From assembly GCA_963855995.1 (NCBI GenBank), contig OY979716.1, forward strand, positions 37,247,390 to 37,311,389: a stretch of 64,000 nt of DNA, written 5' to 3'. The position numbers and the translations under genes are program-made. This document shows, piece by piece, positions 1 through 10,880 of this stretch. The notes beneath the pieces are model-generated. The model was given only the letters and a program-made list of their open reading frames with translations, did no database searches and had not been told where the DNA came from. Positions within the stretch are counted from its first letter, which is position 1. Each line of letters begins with the position of its first letter. Source of the DNA: Muricea muricata (lineage: Eukaryota; Cnidaria; Anthozoa; Malacalcyonacea; Plexauridae).

Positions 1-491
1 TGATTTTCCAACACCGCATCAAGCTTTTCTGAAATAGCATCCATTTTGCTGTTGATCTGTTCAACGGGTAGTGGGCTACTTGGGTTTACATGACCAGGCA
101 ATAAACTGTTGATATTACTTGGGCTCCGAGAAGGAGGAAGAACATCTTCTTCCGAAAAGCCTGTCTGAAAACCCAACGGCAAAGGAGAAGAAACCCGAAA
201 TTCTGTTTGCCCAACGGAATCAAAAGAAGGCCTACTAAAAGAAAAGGTATTCGAGTTCGTAGACTCTAAACTAAAGGAGGAAACATCAACTGCAGTATGT
301 GAGGTTTCAGACGTAGGCGGCAAACCGCTTAAAAATGTGGAATAGGTAAGATTGTCAGAGGGTACACTAAGATTTAAGTTTGTTAACAGTTGCAGATTAG
401 AATTCAAGGTTGAGGATTCAGATAGTTGAGCTGTGTCTGTGGAATTTAAAGATGATGTAACCAAAGGCAGAATAGAAGTAATATTGCTATT
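1..491 (-). CDS. Ser/Thr-rich continuation of the upstream minus-strand gene, running off the window
   Basis: From 491 down to position 1 the minus strand is open in the same frame as the exon ending at 504. It encodes about 160 residues of disordered Ser/Thr/Asn/Pro-rich protein and ends in a short helical segment, QINSKMDAISEKLDAVLENQ, at the edge. A coiled-coil-like segment of this kind often precedes a C-terminal DNA-binding domain, which would lie outside the window. It is separated from the preceding exon by two in-frame stops. A minus-strand AG at about 488-487 could be an acceptor that skips both. No domain is recognised here. Confidence 0.4.
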
Positions 492-503
492 TTAAGTTGT
501 TGC

Positions 504-1568
504 TTAACTCTGTGGAACAAAAGCGAGAGACGATGTGGCGAAGGGTAAAACAGATGCAAAATTTTGGTTTGCAACAGATATAGCAGGATGTATGTTGGAA
601 GAGCTGGAAGACAAGACAGGGTTTTCTACTGTTGACAATGCTACAGAGTTAGTAACAGAAGGATTAACAATGGCAGCAGCAGTTGAGAGATTTTTGCTTG
701 AAAAAGTTGTATTGTTGATTGGAGGAATTGTTGGAGATTCTGTACCAGATGCAATTGGCAATGAAAAATTTGAAGGGCTGTTGCTTTGATCACTAATATT
801 TTCTTGGGTACAAGTGACAGCAGACGTGCTCTCGATTGGTTTCTTCTTAGCTTTTGATTTCAATTGAGTCTTTTTTAAACGTTCTACTGGTATTTTTTGG
901 TTGCTCCGTCTCCAATTTTCTAGAAATTTTTTGTCATCTTCTGTCATGGAATCGTTGAAATTACTTTTGCTGAGTTCATTCCTTCTTTTTTCCACCTTGT
1001 TTAAGTCATCTGTAATTATAAAATAACAATTAAACTATGTCTTTATATATATATATATATATTACATTGGTCATAAGTGGCTATGTCATTTCAAACATGC
1101 AGACTTGAGTCGTCTTATATGAGTTCATTGGCCCAAGTAATTTAAAAAAAAAACGTTGTCCACAAGCTGAGAAAAACATAGACTATAAGTCAAACATGAA
1201 TCCATTCACATGACAGTCTCCATCAAACGCGAGATTTCTTTTGTGCTTTCGTCATTTGATATTTATGAGTTTATTAAGTACATTTGTATGACAAATCTAT
1301 CTTACTATAATATTGATGCATCCGCATGCCAAAATACTATTATCTACATGGAACACGTGTACAGTAACATACCTTCTAAAAAGATAACTTTAGCTGGTAG
1401 ATCTGGATTTTTCTTATCCCAATACAGTCGAACCATCTTCCCTTCACGAACTGCTCCTTCTTTGATGCACGATATCTTGCATGGTTCCAGTGAATTATCA
1501 AGCGGAAAGAAAAACAGCGCAAACTTTTTGGGCTGCAAACTTGCTATTTGATGTCTCAGCATAGTCAT
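504..1568 (-). CDS. two-exon start of an uncharacterised gene (possible BEN-type family)
   Basis: Exon 1 runs 1568-1373 from an ATG and ends at a good donor (GTATGT). The intron is 1372-1010, with a polypyrimidine/CAG acceptor. Exon 2 starts at 1009, and the split codon G|AT restores the frame exactly, which is strong support. Exon 1 encodes a small basic domain with the core KKFALFFFPLDNS, then an RLYWDK strand. I associate this layout with the N-terminal domain of cnidarian proteins that carry a C-terminal BEN domain; that is memory-based inference. Exon 2 is a Lys-rich stretch followed by low-complexity Ser/Thr/Asn/Pro sequence. The frame meets TAA at 506-504 and again at 494-492, then stays open in the same frame to the window edge. 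Either a small intron removes the stops (a pyrimidine-rich tract with AG lies just before them) or the copy is broken. Confidence 0.5.
1044..1062. repeat. (TA)n microsatellite
   Basis: About nine TA units lie inside the intron between the two exons of the minus-strand gene. Nothing else is seen in this intron. Confidence 0.9.
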
Positions 1569-2690
1569 TTTGATATCGTTATAACTTCAGAAATAGAATT
1601 GCAGTTCTGTGCTGAACAAATAGGTTGACAAGTTTTAAAACCTTTCTATACTTAAGACCTGATTTTGTGCTTCAGTTGAGAATCCACCCTTCCCTTATTA
1701 TCTACGCATTTCCTATTTATATATCATATGTATTTGTGGTTGCCAGAAACACATATTTTACGGTACAGACAGTCGCTAATAAAAATAAACACAATAAGAA
1801 GGAAGCGATAAGGCTGCATGGATTATATAAGATTAAAAAAAGTGGAAAAAACATAAACCTAGCCCGTAACCTCAAGGTATTTTAAATGTGTTACCCGTCA
1901 TCTTTGAGATAAATTTTGGAGGCAAGCAAAGTATATGCATGCCATGACTCAAGAGCTTTTCCTGCCGCTTCCGCTCACTAAGATTTTTGTCACGCATGAC
2001 AGAGAATAAGAATGTCAAACGGATTCACAACACGACAAAAATACTGCGCATTTTGCCCGCACATTATTCATTAAGATTTTGCCCCTGCGCGATTTGTAAC
2101 GAAGTACATATTATTATATGCTTGTTTCATAATTGCGCGCCGGGCTTAATGCAGTTACACAGGCCGACAGTAAGTATGTGTACTTTGTAGTCTTTATGCA
2201 CCATAATTATCTGACGAGTGTGAAGATATTTTACAGTACGAATGAAAGTATAATTCATAGACAAACGCAAAGATATATAACTGCTAGATGTGCTAAAATA
2301 AGTACAAGCTCTGAAAGTTAAAATAGCATCAACACGTTTCCAAATCGCAAGAATACAGTAAAATTTATGGCAATCTGACAGATTTCTATTATCAATTCCG
2401 ATAACCATAAAATTAAAGCAGTTCGATTTTTCAAACGCTGTACATTTTATGCGATAATACTAATTGTAGTTATGTAATAAATGAAGCAACATGCCAAAAC
2501 ATTTCTTATTTTCATATTACGCTGATACGCTCAGCCTTTTTAAAGCACGGTCACGCACGCTTCCGCACATGTCACATGAATCTACTTAAAATTTGCGCCG
2601 GTCGGAAAATGTTCACCGTTTTCATTGATTGATAACAGAAGGCATGGTTAGCTTAATCAGCAGCGTGCCTAACTATCTTAGGCACGGTCT
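1569..2690. other. non-coding stretch upstream of the minus-strand gene
   Basis: Only short open frames on both strands, with no recognisable protein. The sequence is AT-rich and ordinary. Any promoter of the minus-strand gene would lie at the left of this interval, but I see no distinctive element. Confidence 0.5.
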
Positions 2691-2691
2691 A

Positions 2692-2754
2692 CCGTGCCAC
2701 GACCGTGCGTAGCCGTGCCACGACCGTGCGTAGCCGTGCCAAGAACATGCGTAA
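2692..2754. repeat. 21-bp GC-rich minisatellite, three copies
   Basis: The unit CCGTGCCACGACCGTGCGTA plus G is repeated at 2692-2712 and 2713-2733 (identical) and 2734-2754 (diverged). It is much more GC-rich than its surroundings. Each unit contains the half-site GCACGG or its complement, and a degraded fourth partial unit follows. The short open frames across it are simply the repeat read through. Confidence 0.85.
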
Positions 2755-2934
2755 CTGTGCTTTACGCATGCTTGCGCCCGGCAGACCGTGCCTATAGCCT
2801 CAGTTACACCTGGTCGCCTCCATACAAAGTCAATCAGTGGAAAAACCTGCTCTTTAACATAACACACGGCGTTGGCATAATGCTCACTGAAGGCACTTGG
2901 AAGGTTTTGATCATTACAATATACTTGGATTAGT

Positions 2935-3850
2935 TAGTTTATTCTTAGTCGGGAAAATATCCTCAATCGTGCTCCAGAACTTTCTGGGGCTTGTTATATT
3001 CTCGTTTAGCGAATCTTTCCGATATTCTGCCTTTACATACTACATTTTATTGTTGCATTAATTTCTTAGCTTTTTATATACATTCCAATCCTCTTTACTT
3101 TTAGTTTTGCGAAACTTTCGTACTACACGATATACCAAGGACAAGGCTTTCCCCTAATTTTCTTTACAATATGAGGTGCATGAAGATCAAAAATACTCCT
3201 CACAACGCCATTAAAATACTTTAACGCTTGATTTACACCAAAAGCACTGTACACGGGCTCCAATCAACAGTTTTAAAATCCTCTTTCATAACTTCCGGGA
3301 TTATACAAGGAAAAGTTTCAACAGTTAATGATCTTTGGGGAAAACGTGACATTTTGAAGCTTGTGTATGCAGCCAACCATATCATGATCACTTAAACTAA
3401 ACAGGAAAACTGCTCTCATTGATATTACGGCTTCATTGTTTGTGAAAATCAGATCAATTAAAGTTAATGCTCCTTTGTGACACGGGTTGCCTGCTTTATT
3501 AGTTGACTAAAGCCATACAGCCGAAATATTGCCTTTAATTCCTTGTGCTGGTTTTGTTTTAAATAGTTCATATTAAAATCGCCTAGGATGATAATTTCTT
3601 TCGACTCTCGTGCACTTTCTCGTAGTGAGTTTTCAAGAACATTATTAAAATTCTCTGGTAAATAATCTGATCCCACAGGGGGGCAATAATATACTGCTAG
3701 GAGAAAGCTTTTTGCATTTTTAACTGAAACTTCTATCCAAATACTTTCCACATCGTCGTTTTCTAAATCATGTCACCTTTCCCATTTGACATCATCTTTA
3801 ATAAACATAGCTAAGCCTCCCCCTTTTCCACATTGTCAATTGCATTTCAG
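2935..3850 (-). pseudogene. CR1/L2-type LINE fragment: endonuclease domain and connector
   Basis: Read on the minus strand this is the C-terminal half of an APE-type endonuclease followed by the connector that precedes reverse transcriptase. Visible pieces are the GGGLA.FIKDD strand near 3815-3790, the longest open part at 3751-3464 with YYCPP and ILGDFNMNYL (the GDFN motif), a SLSDHDMVG motif near 3390-3370 (the SDH of the endonuclease), then FDLHAPHIVKKIRGKPCPWY near 3190-3130 and SPRKFWSTIEDIFP near 2980-2940. Several stops and frameshifts interrupt it. No reverse transcriptase follows, so it is truncated at its 3' side as well as its 5' side, which is unusual for a simple LINE insertion. 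Confidence 0.8.
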
Positions 3851-4329
3851 AAAGCAGCAACAAAAGCACATACATACTTCGATTTTCTGGTCGATAACAT
3901 GAAGAACCATTTCTCTGTTTAAACATCCAAATTGTCAAGAACGTAAATGTTTCGCTTGGGTTTCCTACATCCTCTTCCAGTAGTGAGATACTAACACCAT
4001 CAGGTTGAACAAACTGCTTCTTACATATACATAAACTTAGCGCCACAATTAAAATTAACTGAGACCAGAACAGCATGCCTACTCTGGATGCCATACTGTC
4101 GCAACCCCAAGTCTTGACATCAATAGAGCATTTTAATAATGTTCAATTTTATTCTCAGCACCCCTGATTCTCTCCTGTCATGAATGAGCATGCTGAATAT
4201 TTTAATACAAACTAAAGTGATTCAAATAAGGGTGATTACTATTGCACATTTTATTAAAAATTTTGTTGGGCTGCAACATCATCAGAGATAAGAAAAATAT
4301 AGAATATCAGGTACATGGTACATACATTG
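3851..4329. other. spacer between the two LINE fragments
   Basis: A minus-strand open frame at 3798-4094 may hold the shifted N-terminal part of the LINE endonuclease, but I cannot place any motif in it. The rest is AT-rich and contains no supported gene. Confidence 0.35.
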
Positions 4330-6402
4330 TTTTATTGTTTTAATCACTTTATTGCAACATAAAATTTTTTTAAAAATTTACATTAGCAAAAGGTGGCCGC
4401 ACAGGACATTGTCCCAATTGATTGCAGCTAACCATTTAACTAAACATACGTACATACATAACACATTAATAGATAAAATACAACTCTATATTTACCTATA
4501 TTGTCAATACTAGATATAGGTTCAACCATGTTAAAAATTACTACAATCCAGTCTCAAAGAGTAGAATTTCTTTAGCGCGGTTTTAAAAGTACTTATTGTA
4601 CTAATAGTTTTTAAGGTGGAAGGTAAATCATTCCATGAGCGTATAACTCTAGGAAAGTATGAATAACCAAAATAGTTAGTTCTATATCTAAGTTCAGAAA
4701 AATTATCCTGGTGTGAGGTTCGTAAATTATAACCAGATTGACGCTTTGCGTGAACACTCCGAGCGTATTCTTCAAAGTCAAGATTATATAAATCATTCTT
4801 GAGTTTAAAGAGAAATATCAAATCCTTCATTTGCCGTCGAAACTCCAATGGAAGGAGATCAAGCGTAAGCATTCTACTTTTGTAATCAGTGGCCTTTGGA
4901 TAATTTAGTATAAATTTAGTGGCTCTGCGTTGGACATCCTCAATTAATGCAATATACTTTTTTTCATAAGGAGACCATAATTCGCTTCCATACTCTAATA
5001 GTGGACGAACCAGTGTACAATAGAGTAACTTCCTGGTCTCAAAGTCCGTTATATCTACACATGTTCTCTTCACTAGTCCAAGAGTCCTGTTTGCCTTGGA
5101 GGTTATTTCAGAAATATGAGTAGACCACTTTAGATCACTAGTGACATTTATTCCAAGATCTCGAATGGAGGTTACGCGTTTTAGCAAGTTGTTGTCAATA
5201 GAGTAATCAGTCTCCAACTTGGGAGTGTTCTTTCTCGTAATTCGCATTGATTTACATTTTGTGATATTAAAATCCATATGCCATTCACTGCTCCAAGAGT
5301 GCAATCGATTTAGGTTGCACTGAAGGTTAACTCCATCATTGGAACTCCCAATTGTCTGGGATACCTTAGAATCATCTGCAAATAGCGCAATATCCGTTGG
5401 CTTGTGTATGCACTCCGGAAGATCATTAATGTAAAGCACAAACAGAAGAGGCCCCAATATAGACCCTTGAGGTACCCCTGATGTAACATTCAACAAATCT
5501 GAGCAGACACCATCTATTACAACTTTTTGAGATCTTAAAGTAATATAATCCGCAAACCAATCATGAAGGACACCTTCCAAGCCATGACGTTTGAGCTTGT
5601 CAAGGAGCAGACAATGTGAGATTCGATCAAAGGCCTTCGAAAAATCTAAATAAATTGCATCTACCTCATGCCCATTGTCCAAGGCCTCAAGAATTTTATG
5701 ATAAAACCAAACGAGCTGGGTTGTACAATTTCTTCCTTGAACAAAACCATGTTGATAGAAAGATAGTTTGTGTTGCATAAACTCATAGCAATGACTGTAT
5801 ATACATCTCTCCAATAATTTCGATAAAATCGATAAGAGAGAAATGGGTCGATAATTTGTCACTACATGCGGGTCACCATTTTTTAGGATAGGAGTTATGA
5901 GAGCTATTTTCCAAGCTGAAGGCACTTTTCCAGAAGACAACGATAAATTAAAAACTCTAGTCAGGGATGGAGTAATCTCAGTTGCAACAGCTTTTAAAAG
6001 TCTTCCTGGTATACCATCGGGACCACTTGCTTTCGAAACATCAATACTTCTTAAGCAATTAAGCACTTCATTTTCAGATAGCGTGATGTTTGTCAATGAC
6101 AAGTGCGAATCCGAATTAGCATAATCATCTTTACTATGTACATTATCCGTTGCTGAAAAAACAGACTGAAAATAAGCATTAAACAAGTTAGCTTTGTCAA
6201 CAGGAGTCGAAGCAAAAGCATTATAAAAATTGATAAACTTCGGTATACCAGGCTTGGCAGATTTAGCTCTCACAAATGTCCAAAATCGTTTGGGATTCTC
6301 CTTTACAGACATACGCATGTTGTTTAAATATTCAGCATACTTAGCATCGATAAGTTGTTTGGCTTCTTTACGTAGCTGCTTATATACAAGCAATATAGGC
6401 AA
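4330..6402 (-). mobile_element. 5'-truncated CR1/L2-type LINE (reverse-transcriptase half plus 3' UTR)
   Basis: The element is defined by the long reverse-transcriptase frame and, beyond its stop, a ~200-bp 3' UTR at about 4530-4330. That UTR carries TGTGCGGCCACC and ends in an A/T-rich tail with CAATAAA-like repeats. The homology begins abruptly at about 6390 in the region just before reverse transcriptase, with the endonuclease missing: the usual 5' truncation left by target-primed reverse transcription. I did not find a clear target-site duplication. Confidence 0.8.
4531..6390 (-). CDS. LINE reverse transcriptase, uninterrupted but lacking endonuclease
   Basis: About 620 codons without a stop. 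Counting from the first codon of the open frame, a pre-RT helical region (residues 5-50) is followed by KASGPDGIP near 124-132, NYRPISLL near 183-190, YLDFSKAFD at 251-259 (motif A, catalytic Asp), SGVPQGSILGPLLF at 308-321 (motif B) and FADD at 341-344 (motif C). The thumb follows, then the typical LINE tail SWNDLP...TFKTALKKF before the stop. No true start codon is present because the 5' half is missing, so this reads as a truncated yet recently inserted copy rather than an active gene. It belongs to the Jockey/CR1/L2 assemblage; the exact clade needs a tree. Confidence 0.9.
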   Translation of the reverse strand, partial: LVYKQLRKEAKQLIDAKYAEYLNNMRMSVKENPKRFWTFVRAKSAKPGIPKFINFYNAFASTPVDKANLFNAYFQSVFSATDNVHSKDDYANSDSHLSLTNITLSENEVLNCLRSIDVSKASGPDGIPGRLLKAVATEITPSLTRVFNLSLSSGKVPSAWKIALITPILKNGDPHVVTNYRPISLLSILSKLLERCIYSHCYEFMQHKLSFYQHGFVQGRNCTTQLVWFYHKILEALDNGHEVDAIYLDFSKAFDRISHCLLLDKLKRHGLEGVLHDWFADYITLRSQKVVIDGVCSDLLNVTSGVPQGSILGPLLFVLYINDLPECIHKPTDIALFADDSKVSQTIGSSNDGVNLQCNLNRLHSWSSEWHMDFNITKCKSMRITRKNTPKLETDYSIDNNLLKRVTSIRDLGINVTSDLKWSTHISEITSKANRTLGLVKRTCVDITDFETRKLLYCTLVRPLLEYGSELWSPYEKKYIALIEDVQRRATKFILNYPKATDYKSRMLTLDLLPLEFRRQMKDLIFLFKLKNDLYNLDFEEYARSVHAKRQSGYNLRTSHQDNFSELRYRTNYFGYSYFPRVIRSWNDLPSTLKTISTISTFKTALKKFYSLRLDCSNF

Positions 6403-6542
6403 TTATGTAAAAATATATATACAAATTAAGTGACTAATGGTTTAGAGAGCTAAAAACAGGAAGTGTGAAAGCTAATTAGAATAGTAAATCGTCTAATTTA
6501 TTTCGGTCCTCTCAGGAATTTAGTTGTGGCTTCTGTTTTTTA

Positions 6543-6689
6543 ATGTGCCTACAATCTTGGCAAAAACTAATCACACACGAAGAATTATTCATTAATGCTG
6601 GTCTGTATGCCCCCTCCCCCCTTGCAATGTTGATTCCAGAATTAAGAAAACACACTATGTTACTTGCTAATCATGAATTATGGATGAAG
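6543..6689 (+). CDS. candidate short exon of unknown protein
   Basis: An ATG opens 49 codons that end in ATGAAG at a plausible donor (GTATATG, from 6690). I do not recognise the peptide. It could be the first exon of the BED/hAT gene that follows or chance. Low confidence. Confidence 0.2.
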
Positions 6690-6766
6690 GTATATGTTAA
6701 TAATCTCTATTCACATCATAGTTGCATTTTAAATTAAGCACTTTTTTATTTTTAGAAGGTGAAAAT

Positions 6767-8380
6767 TCAGCTCCCAATGTGCAGCCAGCACAGGCAATTG
6801 GAAAACGTCCACTTATTTGTAAGAGTTTTGGTATGGGATTATTTTAAAAAGCTACCACAGGACAGTGACAAAGAACAATGTAATGTCTGCTCAGAATCTT
6901 TGAAACATTCACTAAACACTAGTAATCTATTTAAGGTATGTAAACAATATAAAATCATATAATACATGAATGTAAAAGACAATGCACTTGTAATTTATGC
7001 AATCTGATATATTTTCTTTTTCGATTATGTGCCTTTTAGCATTTAAAGTCAAGACACCCAGTTCAGTTTAATGAGGCAGAGAAAAAAACTAAAAGAAAAT
7101 GACGAAAAACTGCATAAGCCAAGAAAAGGCAGAAAGGTGCCCCAAATGCTAAACAAAACACAATAGAGAAATTGTTTACACAGCAAACCAAATACTCCTC
7201 AACTTCTTTAAAACGAAAAACAATCGATGAAGTTGTTTTGAAAATTACTGTTAAAGACATGCAACCTGTGTCCGTGGTAGAGGATGAGGGATTCCAATCT
7301 TTGTTACATGAACTGGATCCAAGGTATCAACTGCCTTCCAGAAAGTCTACCATGCGAATGTTGCCTGAGGCATATAACAAGAAAGTGGAAGAAATCAAGA
7401 AGAAAATATCTCAAGTTTAACATGCAGCTCTCACAAGTGACTTGTAGACATCCAGAACAACAGAGAGCTATATAACCATCACATGTCATTTTCTTACTGC
7501 TACATGGCAGCTTAAGTCACAGGTAGTGAAGTCGCTTAACCAAACGATCTGTACTGGCGTGTACAAACTTGAGCACCCCCCCTACAATTGATTAACTATG
7601 CCTCCTAATCAATTTAAGAACGGGTGCCTAAAATTTTCAAGTTAGGGTGGTGTTACCACAGTGAGGTGGTACGTTAACGGTTGGCAATGTTTCTCTGCCA
7701 GTCAATGATATTTAATGTGAGAACATCAAACAGGAAATTTTATATGCCCATTATCTGTTGTCAAGTCTATGTCTTTGAACAATATCCCAACACCTTATTA
7801 TTAAATACAATGATTGAGTAAAACATGAACAAACATCCTGAACCGTTATTTCAAAAACGGAACTCCCCCCCCCGGGATGATAAATTTTGTGAATATCTTC
7901 ATTACACCCCCAAAAACATTTCAATTTGACTTAGGAGTCGCGGGGAAAGAAATACTGACTTTGTCCGCTTTGTACAGATCTTGCCAATTTTTGCCGCTAA
8001 GCGACCGGACTAAGGTTCTGGAGACTTTAAAATTTAACTTGAGCCACACTGCCAAGCACATTGCAGATGCCCTCTTGAAAGTTGCTGAGAATTGGGATAT
8101 ATCAAGTAAAGTTGTTGACATTGATAATGCTTCAAACATTGTTGCAGCTGTAAAAATTACGGGCTGGACAAATGTTCCTTGCTTTGCGCACACATTAAAC
8201 CTTGTTGTATCTGAGGCCATTACATCTGACGAAAACATCAGAAATTTGACGAAACGATGTAAGCAAATTATCACTTTTTTTCACCAGAGTGTAAAGGGCA
8301 CTGAGAAGTTAAAGGAAGTGCAATGTCAGATCAAACTTAACCAAATCATTAAACCGTACGAAATGCCAGATAATGAAAGA
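6767..8380 (+). pseudogene. hAT transposase with BED zinc finger, decayed
   Basis: A BED-type finger is split by an intron. The exon ending at 6935 carries VWDYFKK...QCNVC and ends TSNLFK at a GTATG donor; the next exon starts at 7040 with HLKSRHPVQF, completing C-x2-C...H-x4-H in phase. Downstream at 7230-7420 comes the hAT segment VVEDEGFQSLLHELDPRY, then at 7421-7500 the first catalytic region (TSDL.TSRTTESY) with two in-frame stops. A ~350-bp stretch at 7510-7870 matches no hAT sequence I recognise. The frame resumes at 7960-8360 with DIDNASNIVAAV (second catalytic region) and CFAHTLNLVV. The C-terminal dimerisation domain is not seen. The gene is dead. Confidence 0.8.
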
Positions 8381-8385
8381 TTTGC

Positions 8386-8664
8386 TTGGTTGAAGAATGT
8401 CTTCTTAATCTTGCATCACTTTTGGAGCTCAATTTTACCTCTGAATTCCTTGATCTACCAACCCTAGTCGAGTCATCCACAGTTAATAGAAATAGGATGG
8501 TTTGGATAGTGGAAAGAGCTACTGATATGTTATTGTTCTCATCTTTGAAGGATCATGTGAAGAATTGTGCACATCAAATTACAATTGCATATGTTGGTCT
8601 ACAACATTTGCATCAAAAGATTGCTCTTTACAGAACACTGTTAAATTGGTTTTCTGTTTTTTAA
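8386..8664 (+). other. open frame of unknown origin after the hAT core
   Basis: The frame is open for 92 codons next to the hAT sequence but does not read as the hAT C-terminus, and no motif is recognised. It may be the start of the following THAP/P-like element or a separate fragment. Confidence 0.2.
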
Positions 8665-8689
8665 ACTTTACAATGTAAGTTTTAAACCA

Positions 8690-10880
8690 TACCTGGTCGA
8701 AACTGTGTGTTTTTTGGCTGCACGATTAGCCAAAAGCATAAACTTTCGCTTTTTCGAATAACAGTTGTGAGCACAAAGCAAAGTGAATACACTGCCTCTA
8801 TAAAGAAGAAAAACCGCAGTTCCTACCTGTACCATTGTTGTCGACTCAAGTTTGAAGTTTACTGCCTATGTGTGTAACTGGCCAATACCCAATGACTACA
8901 ATATCTACAATGATCGTAAATGCTCCATTAGGATTGTTGAAGATATTCAGGAACTTTTGTCCACAATAGGAACAAGTAAGATTTGTGAAGGTGTGGGTGA
9001 ACACTGTGAATCCAGGTCTGCTGCTATTGATCCAAATGCGGACATCACAGCATTTGGTCCTCAAACTGTTGTCTGTCATTCTGTCCCCAAATTATCAACC
9101 CCAACGCAATTTGAGGCAACAGTTTTCTTTAGGAGTGAAGACAACAGTTTTGTTATCGTTAAGGCTTCTGATAAACTTTGCAATCCTTGCTCCAAAGTGA
9201 GCAAACAGTTGAAGAAGACAACCAAAAAGAGAAGCAAAGCATACCCCAGCCAAGAGTAAGGCACCCCTGGCTGTTTTTGGACCAGATAAGTTATGGGCCA
9301 CTGTCCAGGCAACAAGACTTGAGTGCAAAATGCTAAAAGAGCAACTGCAGGAAATGAAGGAACACACTCAAGACCAGGTAATATGCATTGAGAAATCTCT
9401 AGAGGAGGACATCCATAAAATAATGGATTGGCAAAACCTAAATGCCACTCGCCACATGAAGTTCTTCTGGGATGAACAGATACAACTTCTTCAGTCTGCC
9501 AGCTGCTGTCGAAGATATCATCCACAAATTATTCAGTTAGCCCTATCATTTCATGGAAAGTCACCATCTGCCTATAGAGAGCTCTGGGAAAGTAGTGCTT
9601 TGGTGTTATCTAGTGAAAGTGCTACATGACTATAAGGACTATTTCCTCCCAAAGGCTGGAATAAATAAGGAGAATGTGGATGCCTTGCAAAAAAAGACTG
9701 CATCGTTGACTGGAAATCAATGATATGTATGATATGTTGTCTTGGATGAGAAAATTCAGTCTGATCTCGTGTTTGACAAGAACTCTGGTGACTTAATAGT
9801 AGGGTTTATGGATCTAGATGATTCCATGAGCAATTTTGTTTGTCTTGATGAGAAAGACACCATGGCCATGCATGCTTTGGCATTTCTTGTTGGGGGTTTA
9901 TGCACTGATGTAAAACATGTCATTGCATATTTCTTCACAGCAAATGTTACTACATGCCAGTTAATGCCAATTTTTTTGGAAAGTGGTTTCTACCTTGGAA
10001 CTGTCTTTAGATCTTTGGGTGGTTGCTCTTGTCAACGATGGTGCCTCGCCTAATAGAAAGTTATTCAACCTCCATGTTAAGTTGGCTTTTGATCGGAAGT
10101 GTGATGTTGTATATAAGACAGTCAATCATTTTGCACCATCACGCTTCATCTTTGTCTTTGCAGATATATTACATTTAATAAAGACAGCACGGAACTATCT
10201 GTACAACTCTTGCTCAGGTTCATGCACTTATTTGATGTGGAATGATGGCCAAGATCTGTTGTTTAAACACATAGCAGATCTTTTTTATCGTGATCAAGCA
10301 GTTGCCTTGCATGTGCATCCAAAATTAACTTAGAACACATCATTCTAACATTTTTTTAGCAAGATGAAAATAAAACTGGTAATTCAGGTACTCAGTCGGT
10401 CAGTTGCTCTAGTGTTGGAAGAGAGTGGAATGTGAGATCACTTCAGGAGCATGAGAGAAAGAGAAATAGCCATATCAAACCCTACACTGCTGTTGACGAT
10501 GATCGGTTTGGTTGGTTACTGGATGTTTTTCTGTAGTACCTTGAGGGTTGAAAGAGGTCCACTATTGAAAGGGATGGTCAGTATTCAGCTGATGATACAG
10601 AGAACATGTTTCTTTCCTCTCAAACTCATGCAGGTCTTCAGGAGGCTATTCAATTCTTACTTCAGCAAGGATTTCAGTATGTTCTGAGTGAAAGATTCAT
10701 GCAGGATGTGCTGGAGGATTACTTCGGTCATCAGCGTGCTAAAGGGGGAATTCGAGAACAATGACTTGACAATCGCAGCACAAAGAGACATTGTCCCAAA
10801 TGTGGTTGGCTGATACAAGAAAAAGAAATGGTACACTGTAAGTGATGAGCCAGTGGAAAAGAGGAAGAAAAAGAAATGAA
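8690..10880 (+). pseudogene. THAP9/P-element-like transposase, decayed
   Basis: The segments occur in the order expected for a THAP plus P-type transposase. At 8704-8760 there is a THAP-finger start CVFFGC (C-x4-C). Around 9310-9420 is a coiled-coil-like LKEQLQEMKEH. RRYHPQIIQLAL and SPSAYREL follow at 9510-9590, then VFDKNSGDLIVGFMDLDD at 9769-9822, the catalytic-core stretch NDGASPNRKLFNLH at about 10034-10075, FADILHLIKTARNYL near 10155-10200, and near 10610-10725 FLSSQTHAGLQEAI and YVLSERFMQDVLEDYFG, the C-terminal P-type motif. Frameshifts and stops separate these blocks, so no full protein is made. THAP binds the transposon ends and the RNaseH-fold core with its GTP-binding insert cuts DNA in this family. 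Confidence 0.82.

Noticed and set aside
535..789. Plus-strand 84-codon frame starting MAKGKTDAKFWF
   Set aside because: It is the antisense of the Ser/Thr-rich exon, which has matching splice phases; biased composition keeps the opposite strand open.
2694..2933. Frames with PRPCVAVPRPCVAV repeats
   Set aside because: Translation of the 21-bp minisatellite only.
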